From Hirsutella rhossiliensis (taxonomy: Eukaryota; Ascomycota; Sordariomycetes; Hypocreales; Ophiocordycipitaceae): 64,000 nt of DNA. The stretch is taken from assembly GCF_020360975.1 (NCBI RefSeq), contig NW_025408670.1, positions 2,046,001 through 2,110,000 of the forward strand, in the 5' to 3' direction. The position numbers and the translations under genes were made by a program. Each line of letters opens with the position of its first letter. Position 1 is the first letter of the stretch. The notes beneath the pieces are model-generated. The model did no database searches. It saw only the letters and a list, made by a program, of their open reading frames with translations, and was not told where the DNA came from. Shown here one piece after another: positions 45,901 through 56,383 of this stretch.

Positions 45901-47470
45901 GAAGACGGCTGATGTGCAGATGCTGGCGATGCTTTCGTGCATTTTCAACGAGCCATCGACCGATGACGGTGTCGCCTACGTCGAGTCGAAGCGCACCGAG
46001 CAAGAGACGCCGTTGCCACTCAAGGCACCGTCTTTTGCCCTGGATTACTTCCCGACCAACGCATCAGCATGGGGCCTCTATAGCCGAAGCCACAGTAACT
46101 CGGCCATCACGACGCCCGGCACGCTCCACACGCCTGTTCTCTACGCCGGATCCCAGGCTTCAGAGGAGCTCCCGTGGGGCGGCGAACCGGGTACCGGTTC
46201 GTTCTCATGTGGCGAGACGCCGCCGACGAAATCAAAGTCGGCTTTGACCGAGCATGAGCAGCCATCGCCCGTGTCGAGGTCCCCCACCAATCGCGGTATC
46301 CTGCGAGGAAACTCGGGACTGAGCTCTGCGTTTGCGGTAAATCTGCCGCGATCGTTTCCTGGCGGCAGCTCATCTTCTCCCCCCAGCCAAGGGAAGAAGA
46401 GGCCGAGCCCTGCGGAGTTTATGCTCAGCAGTCTAGCGCCGAGTACCGGCAACACCACGCAGGCAAGCAGCTCAGGCCTGGCAGACTCGGGCGGGGGACG
46501 GACGTCGGTATCCGAAGACGACCATCGGAGGGACGACAGGCTACCGCTGGTCCCCATTAACGTGGCGGTGATTGTCGAGGATCAGACCATCTTTGACGAC
46601 GACGGCTGGCTTAACATGCCGTTCTTGGACCCAGGCCGAGCCAGTGTATACGCTCACTACCGCTACGCATACGCCGAGTTGCTGCAGATGTGGGGTCAGC
46701 CATTGGCGAGGCTCGAAGTGATGAAGTTCAATGTGCTGGAAGAACGCCCATCAGCTGGCATGGCAGACGGCAGCTTCCAAGACTCGGGAACAGTACACGA
46801 CGGCGCCAGCAGCACCGTCACCCATCACAAGACGGGCTCGTCGCCCATTGTCATGGGAAAGAAGGATCAGCTGCACATGCTCTTGGCTTCGGGGCGCGGC
46901 CTCGACGTCACGGGCATCTGCCGCGTCCACGAGACTCAGCTGGAGCCCACTCGGTACACGTCTTCGCAGCCAAACGTTGGCGGAGCCATCGGCACGTGCG
47001 AACGCTGCCACCGGTCCCAGACACAGCTCCGCTGCGTGTACTGCCTGGAGCCCGTCGATGCCCTGTTCCCGTCCTGTCTTTCGTGCGGATGTACAAGCCA
47101 CGAAGCCTGCCTCGCCGAGTGGCACGCCGCGGGCGAGACGTTCTGCCCCGCCGGAGACGAATGCAACTGCGTCGAGGAGGCGTCCAACGGCCATGTCGAG
47201 TCGTGGGTCGCCCTGCAGAGTGCCATGCTCAAGGGCCTGAGCAAGCCATCCCTGCTGCTGCCGTCGGCGGCAATGGAAGGTAGCGACGAGGAGCATGGCA
47301 GGGGGAGGGCCGAGCGGGAGCGCGTCGAGAGAACCGTGCCGGGTCGGGCCCAAGAGGGTGGTGCTGCGGCGCGGTCGCCAACCGGCCTGAGTTTCGGGCG
47401 GCTCAAGAAGTCTGCGGGGACGTGGTCGCGGGCGCCTAGCCTGAGACGGGCCAGTGGGAGGGGAGGATAA
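42999..47470 (+). CDS. MTC5: SEACAT/GATOR2 subunit Mtc5 (WDR59 orthologue)
   Basis: Two exons, 42999-43159 and 43216-47470 (donor GTAAGT, acceptor ACCAG, TC|A codon), encode 1471 residues. WD40 repeats occupy ~65-300 (GHSRAITDVNFSAHHPDLLA, ASAHDRWLHIWDERRP, CSLDKSIKFWDYG). An RWD domain lies at ~500-610 (VKIDIPADYPKLKAPKFSIE), and a C-terminal RING-like zinc-binding module at ~1310-1375 with CERCHRSQ, CVYCLEPV, CLSCGCTSHEACL and CPAGDECNC. This architecture is that of Mtc5/WDR59, a component of the vacuole-associated SEA complex that promotes TORC1 activity by opposing Npr2/Npr3. Long Ser-rich linkers separate the domains and explain the length. The alternative reading, a generic RWD-RING WD protein, is unlikely given the exact domain order. 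Confidence 0.9.
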
Positions 47471-47724
47471 GGTACATTTCTGCATTGAGGCAGGGGTTTG
47501 GCACTCCCGGACCTAGGCCCAGTCACGATGCTGCAAGAAGGATGCTTAATCCTTTCGTGGATTATCAACAGCGGCGGGGCCCTTTTGCGGCCGTTTCATT
47601 TCCTTCCTTAGCGGCTATGGGTATGCACACATGCCATCTACATATATATATACCCAAGTAACGATGCATCGTGCTCCGACCGACAGCCAGGCCCCTTTCC
47701 CTCTTTCCATGGACCACACTTCTC

Positions 47725-49067
47725 CTATTTCTTGATTAGATTGAGCAGAGGCTCCCCCTTGTCCAGCCTCTCCAAGTTCTCCATGATGAGGCCGGCGATG
47801 CGCTCGACCATGACGTCGGACTGCCACGAGACATGAGGCGTGATGAAAACATTGGGCGCCTTCCAGAGCGGATGCTCGGCCGGCAGCGGCTCGGGGTCCG
47901 TGACGTCGAGGGCGGCACCGCTGATGCGACCCTGCTCGAGGGCCTCGACGAGGGCAGGCGTATCGACAATGGGCCCGCGAGCAACGTTGCACAGAAACGT
48001 CTTCCTCATACGGCCGGCGCTTGCCGAGTCCATGAGGCGGAACTGCGGGCGTCCAATGAGGCCCCTGGTGGACTCGGTCAGGGGCAGTGCGAGGATGAGC
48101 AAGTCGAGCCCCTGGGCGAGCAGGTCGTCGAAGCCGGCGTCGCCGTGGAACCAGCGCTCGGGGATGCGGCCGTCCGGGTCGCCGGTGCCGGGGACGTTGT
48201 AGTAACCGTTGTGGCGGCGCGAGGGCGCGTCGGGCCGCTCGGTGCGCGTGTAAGCGTAGACGTGCATGCCGAGGGCGTGGGCGAGGCGCGCGCACTGGCG
48301 GCCGATGGCGCCGTAGCCCACGATGCCCCTGAGCGATGCCATGGCGTGAGCGAGCTGGACTATTGGGCACCGCTTCGGCCGCGAACCAAGGAGGGGGGGA
48401 AGAGAGAGCTTGAGTGACTTACACGCGGCGGCCTAGCGAGTCGGCTACGGGCTTGTCGGCGACCCTGGCGTTCCATGTTGCCTGGCGCTGCTGCTCATCG
48501 TAGACTCGAAAGTGGTGTTGGTGGGAGAGCCAGGCGCCCATCACCCACTCTGCGATCTGGACTCTGCCCGCTCGCCTTTGGGTCAGCCCAAGCTCTTTGC
48601 TCCCAATGTCGTCCTTGTACAACCCCTTGTGGCTCTGATAGGTCCAAGAGTGAAGAGAGAAGAAGAGAGGGGAAATAGAGCGAGGGAGCAAGAAGGTAAG
48701 AGAAAGGGAAAGAGAAGAGAGAGACTGACGACTGGCACCCACTGCTCGAACAAAACACCACCCCGGGATCGCGGTACTTCTCGTGCCCAAGCCAGCGATC
48801 CGACCCAGCCGACGCAAGCTGGACCACGCGCACGCGCTCCATGACGGCCGGGCTGGGCGGCGGGTACACGCACAGCAGCGTGACGCCGTCGAGCGCCTCG
48901 CGCGGCAGCGAGTCGGCGCTCTCCAGGTCCGACGCGGCGGCGTCGATGCCCGCCACCTCCCACCGCACCGCCAGGCCGGGGAAGCGCCGCGCCATGGCCT
49001 CGAGCCAGCCCGCGGGCGCCGGGGAGGGCAGGTGCACGAGGAGCTTGTCGTCTGGGTTGAGGGGCAT
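47725..49067 (-). CDS. D-isomer-specific 2-hydroxyacid dehydrogenase
   Basis: Three exons, 49067-48739, 48563-48423 and 48328-47725, encode about 357 residues. The NAD(P)-binding motif GIVGYGAIGRQ is at ~158-168, the catalytic Arg in NVARGPIVD at ~271, the Glu in DPEPLP at ~299 and the His in TPHVSW at ~321, so the Arg-Glu-His triad is complete. The family reduces 2-oxoacids such as glyoxylate or hydroxypyruvate to D-2-hydroxyacids; the substrate here is not determined. A 25-residue insert rich in Arg/Asn/Gly lies after the first strand-helix unit of the nucleotide domain. Intron 1 is 175 nt and, on the coding strand, almost pure pyrimidine in its centre. Its exact ends are uncertain: GTGCCA...GGCAG is in frame, and GTGGGT with a GAG acceptor is an alternative. 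Confidence 0.87.
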
Positions 49068-49786
49068 GGTGGATGTGGATGATGGATGGACAAGGGAGGG
49101 AGGGAGGGAGAGGGAGAGAGAGAGAGAGAAAGAGGCCGGTGCTGTCTTGGAGGAGGAGGAGAGGGAGGAGAAGGAGGAAGAGGAGGAACAAGGGATTCAG
49201 TGTGGTTCTGGAATCTGGGGGTGTTGTTGATGTCAGAGTCGGCGGCCTCGTCGGTGCTGAGTATCGTCGGTGCTGACGAAGACGACGACCATGACTATGA
49301 TGACAAGCAGGTCTAGTCGCTGACGTTGCAGAATGGTGACAAGCCGAACATGGCATGGACGGTCCGGGGATCCGGCGGGACGGCCCGGACGCCTTGGTCG
49401 CGCAGCGAGGGCGCCCGCCGCCGTCGGCATCACCAATACCCACTCTTCATCCCCGCTCATCAACAGTTCGCAGGAACGCACGCCGCGCGGGGAGGGCCGG
49501 AAAGACGACCAAAGGCGAGATGAATGTTCTGCTCCCCGCTCTCTCCTGCAGACGCCGTGCCACGTCAACGATTTACCTGGTCCACCGCAAGCACAACCAT
49601 GGTCGCAGACGAGAAAGTGGTTACGTTGGCAGCTGTCAAGCCACCATATCTATTCTTCCAATAGACTGCAAAGTGAAGCAATATCGCAGCGCGACTTTCT
49701 CTCCTTCATACACGCACCTCTTATATGAACAAGCGCACCATCCGCATACCATGGATCCCCCCTCGACGGTCACGATGGCGGCGCAT
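49068..49786. other. Spacer with long purine tract
   Basis: About 720 bases between the dehydrogenase start and the end of the 2EXR gene, both on the minus strand. From 49084 to 49195 the plus strand is nearly all G and A (pyrimidine-rich on the coding strand), right before the dehydrogenase ATG; such tracts are typical of strong fungal core promoters. No gene seen. Confidence 0.5.
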
Positions 49787-50797
49787 TCACCAGGGATCCG
49801 CCACTGCCTCGCGTCTCCGACCGCCGCCCCCGTTGGCATCCTCGTACACCTGGCGCCGCGTCGTCGAGGCCTCGTGGTCCTCGCCCGAGCCCTCCCAGCG
49901 CAGTGAAAAGGTGAGAGTTCTCTCGACGAGCATCCACCGCATCCGGTCCTCGGAGCATCCGTCGTCGGAGCACGCGGACCACGGCCGGATGCGCTTCCAC
50001 CGCGGGGGGGCCCCCCTGTCGTCATTGTCGTCGTTGTATGGACCGTCGATAAACGTCACCTTGGAAACCATGGTGGGCCGCTCCCGATTCAGCTCCCGGC
50101 AGTCTGCGCGCCCGCATCTGCCCTCCCTCAAGACCGCCTTGGTCTCGGGCTCGTCAAGGTCGAGCGTCGCCATCTCGATGATGCCGCCGTTGATCCAGTA
50201 CCGAAATTGGCGCGCCGTCTTCCTCGCCTGCGTCTCAAAGGGCACATTCTTGTCGACGGCGATGTTCCAGGACCGGTCCACTTCTCCGACCTTGACGATC
50301 CAGAGATGGCTCAGGTTGGGGAACCAAAACTTGTCGAATTCAGCCCTCCCCAGACCCTGGTGCGGGAAGCAGGCGGCGACGTAGGCAGAATAGTGCTGCA
50401 GCACGTCGACGCGCCCATCGTCCGGGAAGCAGTCCCAAAACGCCAGCCGTCGCACCCGCGGCGCCAGCTCCTCCAGCGGCTTGCTGGATCGCAGGTCGCA
50501 CAGGGTGGCGTCGCAGACGACGATGTCCCTGGAGAAGTGCAGGTGCGAGCCGCGGCCGACGGCCTCGTAGCCTCGGCGGGACTCAGTGCGCGCCTCGACG
50601 TTGAGCTGGGTGACGGGTGGAATCGGGTACGACCTCGTCTTCTGCACGAGGTCGTCGAGGATGGCGACTCGCGCCTCGACGGCGCACGACCAGATCTTGA
50701 GGCGCAGCTCGGCGGGCAGCAGCGCAAACTTGGAGCGCAGCAATTGCGAGGCCGCCGCCGCACTAGGGCCGGGGGTAGGAGTCGAGGCGGAAGCCAT
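49787..50797 (-). CDS. 2EXR domain-containing protein
   Basis: Single exon for 336 residues. The N-terminal region FALLPAELRLKIWSCAVEAR is the hallmark of the fungal 2EXR domain (helix with LPxELRxxIW), followed by a domain core with DIVVCDATLCDLRSSKPL and FWFPNLSHLWIVKVGEVD. Members are numerous in filamentous ascomycetes and have no established function. The C-terminal ~60 residues are charged and variable. The start is the first ATG (MASASTPTPGPS), which precedes a short Ala/Ser-rich leader. It is divergent from the Zn2Cys6 gene, with 1.3 kb between. Confidence 0.82.
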   Translation of the reverse strand: MASASTPTPGPSAAAASQLLRSKFALLPAELRLKIWSCAVEARVAILDDLVQKTRSYPIPPVTQLNVEARTESRRGYEAVGRGSHLHFSRDIVVCDATLCDLRSSKPLEELAPRVRRLAFWDCFPDDGRVDVLQHYSAYVAACFPHQGLGRAEFDKFWFPNLSHLWIVKVGEVDRSWNIAVDKNVPFETQARKTARQFRYWINGGIIEMATLDLDEPETKAVLREGRCGRADCRELNRERPTMVSKVTFIDGPYNDDNDDRGAPPRWKRIRPWSACSDDGCSEDRMRWMLVERTLTFSLRWEGSGEDHEASTTRRQVYEDANGGGGRRREAVADPW

Positions 50798-52104
50798 GGA
50801 GAGGTTCGGATGGCCTCATGTCGAGGTGCCGGCCGAGACGAGCATAACGCCGGGACAGGGATATCTTGGACTCTTCAGGGCATCGCCGGCGCGTAGGAGG
50901 AGGAAAAAAGGAAGGAGGAAAAAAGAAGGAAAAGGCCGGAAGCAGCAGCGCGTATGAGTAATCGTGTCTGCTTGGCGAGTGGGTGGTCTGCCTCTTGTCG
51001 GCGTTGTTGGGTCGCGTCGTGTGCCGCTTGCGGTCATCATCATCTGGTCTCAGTTGGCGGCACCAGGCAAGGAATCGCTCAGTAGCTGGTGAAGCCATCG
51101 TCAGCGCTCGCATGACACAGACAGACTCGGGGGGAATTGGGCCGAGCGATGCATCCCTTTTGGCAGTGGAGGGAGGTCACGAGCCCCACGGTACGTGTCT
51201 AGCTACCTCGCAGATACCTTGCACTTTCGGGGGCCTCCAGCATCAGCAAAACCTTGAGCCGCCAATGTGATGTATAGGTAGTCAACTCTATAGAATTACC
51301 TCGGCTTCGCAGAAAGATCCAACGGATTCCCCAGAGGCCAGTCCAGCTACAAATGTCTTTGATGAGTCTCTTTTGTGCGAATTGGCCGCAGTTATGAGAA
51401 GAAGAAGCTGGGCAAGACTCGAAAAAGAGGTGATGCTCGCCATGTAGCGATTTGTAGCGCTCCATCATAGGTACCTACCTAGTCGGGAGTACAGTGGGCC
51501 TGTAATTTGCTAGCATGTAAAATAATGCAACTACTACAGAGTACTAGTATGCTGGTCCCTGTCTTGTGACCTGGGGGCTGCTCCTCCATCCTCCACCGCC
51601 AGAGGGATGATCGTCTAGCGCTCTGGATAGCCCGGCTCCCTGCGACTTCTATCCCGGCGAGCTTTTGGTGGCCGCTGATGTATCTGTCTCAGCGCGTCCT
51701 CTCATTGGGGACGATGTCCTGCTGCCTGGTGTCTGAAACCGCCGAAGGTCAGCCTCAAGTAGCCAACATAAAATATCGTCATTAAATACGTTCTTGCTCC
51801 ATCTTTCATGGAACCATCTTCGAGGCCAAACAGGCGACCCTTGGTCAGCCCCATGCCCGCTCAGTTGGCCTCCGCCCCGATAGGAAGCGGAGACAAGCAT
51901 TGTTGAAGTTTCGCCGCCAACATGCGTTCACACCATGTATACGACCAAGTCCCACCACACTGAGATGCTTAGAGGCAGTTTGTGTTACCCTATCGAGTCC
52001 CTATATAATCTCACTCGTCGGCGCTGCCGAGAAACCCAAGCCGCCGAGAAGGAAACTCCTTCCGTTTCCATTTGTTCAACGACTTCGCAATTCTCTTGAC
52101 GACG
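50798..52104. other. Divergent spacer, no gene seen
   Basis: About 1.3 kb between the 2EXR and Zn2Cys6 genes, holding both promoters. A purine-rich stretch (50886-50945) lies just upstream of the 2EXR gene, and TAGGTACCTACCTAG near 51470-51484 is another copy of the palindromic word seen in other spacers. No gene seen. Confidence 0.5.
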
Positions 52105-54426
52105 ATGAGTGCGTATCGGAAACGGGCCATCTCATCCTGCATACCATGCTACACACGAAAACAAAAGGTCGGTAGCACCGGTCACAGAGGCACGTTTGGG
52201 TTCTTTGCCCGTTCAGAGTCTTCGTGTCGTGCTAAAACAGTCGTCTCTCAGTGCAACCGCGAGTGCCCGTGTAATCATTGTTCTCGGCGGCAATGCATTG
52301 AAGACTGTGTCTATTACCTCCAGTCGGCAGGCCCGAGCTCGAGTCCCGCGCCTCAACTCGAGTCCGGCAGAGACGAAAGGTCGACAGGAAACGAAGCCAC
52401 AAGTGTGGTCAGTCAGTCACGGAACGAATGGAGCGGGCACGTAAAACCAGCCATGCCCACCCGGCCGTCGTCGTGCCCGCCACTCGCCGAATCCTTTGGC
52501 TACTTCGGATACAGCAACACTAACACATTGGCCCTCATACAAAAGGTAGCTAGCATCTTCTCTGCCCTGGGGGAATAGATCAACAATCAGCTGAATCGTC
52601 TTCCAGCTAGGGTTGGCTCGCCACGACAGCCACTTCGATAGCTCTCTGGCGCTCGGCCCTGAAGCCGCCGACGAGGTCCATCGAAACATGGAGCATATGC
52701 CTGATCGACGGATACTAGACTTTCTGGTGCAATACTTTATTAATGAAATCAATTGGTTCGTGGCTCGCCAAAAGTCCATCACTTTCCTCCTTTGTCCATC
52801 ACATGCCCGCTGTCCATTGCCGAGCTGACCTGCCGTTCGGGCAGGACGGGCCAGTTGGTACACGGTCCTTGGTTCCTAGCAAAGTACAAGATTTGGTGCA
52901 CGGCGGAATGCATCAAGTCCGTGCCAGACGTCGACTTTACCATCCTGCTGCTGCGCGTCTGCTCCTACGCGCTGCAATTCCTCCCGTCGCCGAGCTATCC
53001 CCTCGACAAGATCCGCGGAGTATTGCTCGCCGACGTACGCAGCTCATCCGACGAAACGGCCGATAAACTTGAAGCCATCAGCATGGCGGCAGACGGCCGA
53101 GGCTCCTTGATTCGAGTCCAGCAATTGGCATTCGTCGGGCTCAAGTGCCAGATTGAAGGCAAGATAGACACTTTCTGGGAAGTGCTGGGCCGCGCCATCC
53201 GGGTCGCGCAGAGCGTCGGTATACACAGCGAAGCCGCAAGGTCCCGGAAGGGCATGGACAAGACCGACCAGGAGATGGAACGCAGAACGTTCTGCAACCT
53301 CTTCATCTGGGACAGCCTGCTCTCCCGCCAGCTCGACCGCATCCCTTTTCTCCACGGACGCCTGGGCCCCGAAAACTGGCCACAGTTGCATCTGCTCAAA
53401 TGCGAAGGTGGTGGTGGAGGCACAGGAGACAGCATAGAGTCGGACGTTGACGCGCCCGACCCCTTCGCCGAACGGCTCCTCCAAGCCCACCTGGCAGATT
53501 TCTGGCGCAGCGTCGGTCCCGCGCAGGGCGCCGAGTACGACGTCATGGCCGCCGAGGAACGGTATGACAGGTTCTGCCGTGACTATCTCTCGCAACTCCC
53601 CCCAGCCTTCGCCCTCGTGGATCCGGACGAGACGTGGGACAAGCGGTTTCCAAAACTGCCCCTGCAACGGAAGCACCTCCACATCGCCATTTACGACTCG
53701 TTGTGTTGGAACTTCCGGCCACTGTTCCTGCGACAACCGTTGCCCCTGCCCTCGTACAAGTCCGTGGTCCTTCGCTCCCAGATCAAGTCGCTGGCCGTCG
53801 CGGCGCTGCAGGTCATGGACGGCCTCACGCAGTTACATGCTTTGCTCGGAGGCTGCCACGCGCGCCTGGCTGGGATTGTCTCTTCGACGTTCGAAGCAGC
53901 CGTGGTGCTCCTCTATCTGTTGATGGATCCGACGTTCCCGGAGGACTGTCCCAGTCAATATACCCCTTCGCCAGCTGCCATCAAGAAGGATCCGCTGCAG
54001 GCGGCTACGCCTACGGTCACGCGGCTTGGATGCCTACAGGCGGCGCAAAGAGCGCTGAAGCGGCTGAAAATGCTTGCCGAGGTGAGCAAAATGGCAGATC
54101 TCGGAGCGAGCATCTTGGTCCAGTTGTTCAGCAAAATATCAGAGACCAGTAGACGGAGAGTTACCGACACGGACGAGGTGGCCCCGATCCAGGGGCAGGA
54201 AGTCGTGGGCGCCACAACGACAACACCACAGTCAGAGCTGGGACTGACGTCAGCCGCGAACGAGGTGTCAAGCTGGCTCCCTCGCGACCCCATGGATCTG
54301 CGTTCGGCGAGTGGCTTCGTGTCGATAAGCGGGACGCTGGCCGCAGGGGAAATGGCACCCTGGCCTTCATTCGACGATACGTTAAATATGTATTCCCAGG
54401 ATACCGAGTATTTCTGTGACGAATAG
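52105..54426 (+). CDS. Zn(II)2Cys6 fungal transcription factor
   Basis: Four exons, 52105-52167, 52252-52545, 52607-52755 and 52845-54426, encode 695 residues. The zinc cluster is formed across the first splice junction: CIPCYTRKQK from exon 1 and CNRECPCNHCSRRQCIEDC from exon 2, with spacing C-x2-C-x6-C-x5-C-x2-C-x8-C. The central part (DFLVQYFINEINW through ~residue 500) is the fungal-specific transcription factor (middle homology) region, including SVGIHSEAARSRKGMDKTDQ-type and MERRTFCNLFIWDSLLSRQL motifs. It is presumably a nuclear DNA-binding regulator; targets cannot be inferred, as no obvious metabolic cluster adjoins it. The last intron (GTTCGT...CTGAC...GGCAG) restores the Trp codon TG|G. 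Confidence 0.88.
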
Positions 54427-54526
54427 AGTAGATCTCACATACATGTAAACATCAGTCGACTTTCAGAAACAACTCCAATCAACGCAGAGCATTCTCCAGA
54501 CATTTTTTCTCTCATATTTTTATTGA

Positions 54527-54844
54527 GCTGGCAAGTACCGACGAGCTCTCTTCAGCACGGTATGCTTCTCCTTCAGAGTTGGCTATAACACCATAAAAGT
54601 CATTAGCAGCGAGCTCCGGTTCGTCGGATCCACGAGGCGTGGCTTTAATTATACCCTGAATTCATTAGCTACGGCGCTGCCCTTCGGCTATCACGGCGAT
54701 GCTTCCGAAGAGCAGCTGTCTGGAATAGCGGCGTTATCCGAGGCGGAGTATATGCTTTTGCAGCGCAACGGGTATACCGGGAAGCTATACAATTTTATAA
54801 TGGATTTTAGTCTCACGAAGAGAGCATGCAGAACGTGTCAATGA
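54527..54844 (+). pseudogene. Orphan open stretch of 105 codons, possible gene relic
   Basis: One plus-strand frame is open from just after a TGA (54524) to a TGA at 54842-54844. The deduced sequence (for example GYNTIKVISSELRFVGSTRR and LSEAEYMLLQRNGYTGKLYN) has natural amino-acid composition, but there is no early ATG. I recognise no domain. It could be a fragment of a host gene or transposon left at the edge of the repeat island, or an exon of an undetected gene. Confidence 0.3.
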
Positions 54845-55358
54845 GATTTTTTCCCGTTGTACTGTTGCTTGTTGCCTGACCTTCCTTTCCAACCCGAGAA
54901 TAAATACCTCTTATTTATATCCCTGTCTTTCTTTCTTCTTGGTATCCCCAGCTTTAACCATCTGATCATTCCGTTGGGAAAGGGAGGCTGGCTGGTCTCC
55001 CTCAATGCGCTCCAATTTCTCACGGCCTCTCCGCCGCAATGCTTCGGATATCTGTCTTTTATCCAACACTATATCAGCCATCGGACCCAGATCGTTAACC
55101 GGCTTTCATGTCAGATAGACCCGGCTGAGCACCAATGGCAGCACATTGACAACCAGACTCAGGGCGGTAAGTATAGGCGAGAACGTAAATCGTTACATGT
55201 TGAATTACGTTCATGTTGACTCTGACAACGTAGTGAGCTATTTTTTTAACACGCTGAGAGCAAGCCCTTATATCTGCCCTTGACAACAACTGAAAAAAAA
55301 ACCGGATGAAGCTTGTAATAAAGTATATTATCTCCTTCCCGTTTCCATAATAAGCGTG
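54845..55358. other. Spacer at edge of repeat island
   Basis: About 510 bases between the orphan open stretch and the first TIR element. Open frames exist on both strands (for example 54857-55219 +, and a 56-codon minus-strand frame beginning near 55082) but neither has a recognisable domain. Base composition becomes AT-rich toward the right. Confidence 0.35.
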
Positions 55359-56355
55359 ACGTCAGCCACCTAGCTTACAGCATACCCCCCTTCTAGCACC
55401 CTTTTCCTACTAAAAGTCGGGTTTTTTTATAAATCTATAACTAATTTATTAAAATAGGTAGAAAGACTAAAACTTTATAGCTAAAGAGCTAAGCTATAGT
55501 AGATTTATAAAGTACTATAAGTTTTTCTTTTTTTCTAATAATAAATAAGTTATATTACTTTTTAGTTTTCCTATAGTAAAAATAAAATACTAAATAAATA
55601 GTTTAAAAAAATAAAGATAGCACTATTTATCTTTATATAGCTTTTAGTACTTAAAAGTACTTTCTCTTTACTATTTTATCTATTAAATATAAAGATAATA
55701 GGATATTCTTAAAATACCTCTTTTTTTAATAAGGAGAAAAGTTTATTACTTAATTATTATGAGTACACTTACCGCCCCGGCGCCCGGGTGTGCTGGCGCC
55801 CGGGCGCATCCTTAATATGCGTGGTCAATTGACGAAGCTATCGCTTAGTCAATTTCCGTCTTCTTTTGCCCGCACGCATACTTTTCGGCCTCTGCGTGGC
55901 AGAGGGGTCAGTAGCATGTCCACTGCTTTAGCCTACCTGGCCAGACCCTGACATTAATAACTTGAAAGAAAAAGCTAGTTAAAAGTCTTTAACTATTTTA
56001 TTAGTAGTATATACTATAAAAAAGCTTATATACTACTTAGCTTACTTTATTAGAGGTTTTTTTTTAAATATTAATTTAATACTTTTAAAGTATTAAGGCT
56101 TACTAGGTAATATAGTAGAAAGTACTAATAAAATACTTAAGTTAGCTTTAAGTTTTTATATAAGTATAATTATATATAATATATATAAAAAGTAAATTTT
56201 AATACTACCTTAAGCTATTTTACTAATAGTATTCTAAGAGCTACTAAGTTAACCTATTTTTCTTATATTTCCTATTTAGTGGTTTAATGCTAGTGTTTTA
56301 GTGAGAAAGGGTGCTAGAAGGGGGGTGGGTATGCTGTGAGCTAGGTGGCCGACGT
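55359..56355. mobile_element. TIR element with AT-rich (RIP-like) interior
   Basis: The left end ACGTCAGCCACCTAGCTTAC at 55359 is repeated in inverted form at 56355 (ACGTCGGCCACCTAGCTCAC), and the match continues for ~55 bases through ACAGCATACCC and CTTCTAGCACCCTTT with a small indel. The ~1 kb element therefore has imperfect terminal inverted repeats. Its interior is extremely AT-rich with TA-rich words, as produced by repeat-induced point mutation, except for a GC-richer block in the middle. No coding frame survives. I could not identify a clear target-site duplication, so the superfamily is open. Confidence 0.72.
55765..55955. other. GC-rich block nested in the AT-rich element
   Basis: About 190 bases of normal composition interrupt the AT-rich interior. 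It opens with GGCGCCCGGG repeated twice with a six-base spacer (55778-55804) and contains TGGTCAATTGACGAAG and a GCCTCTGCGTGGCAGAGG hairpin-like word (55898-55915). It has no open frame of note. It may be a later insertion that escaped mutation, or a small RNA-like or SINE-like unit. Confidence 0.4.
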
Positions 56356-56383
56356 ATTGGTTTTAGCTACTTAACTTTTCGTA

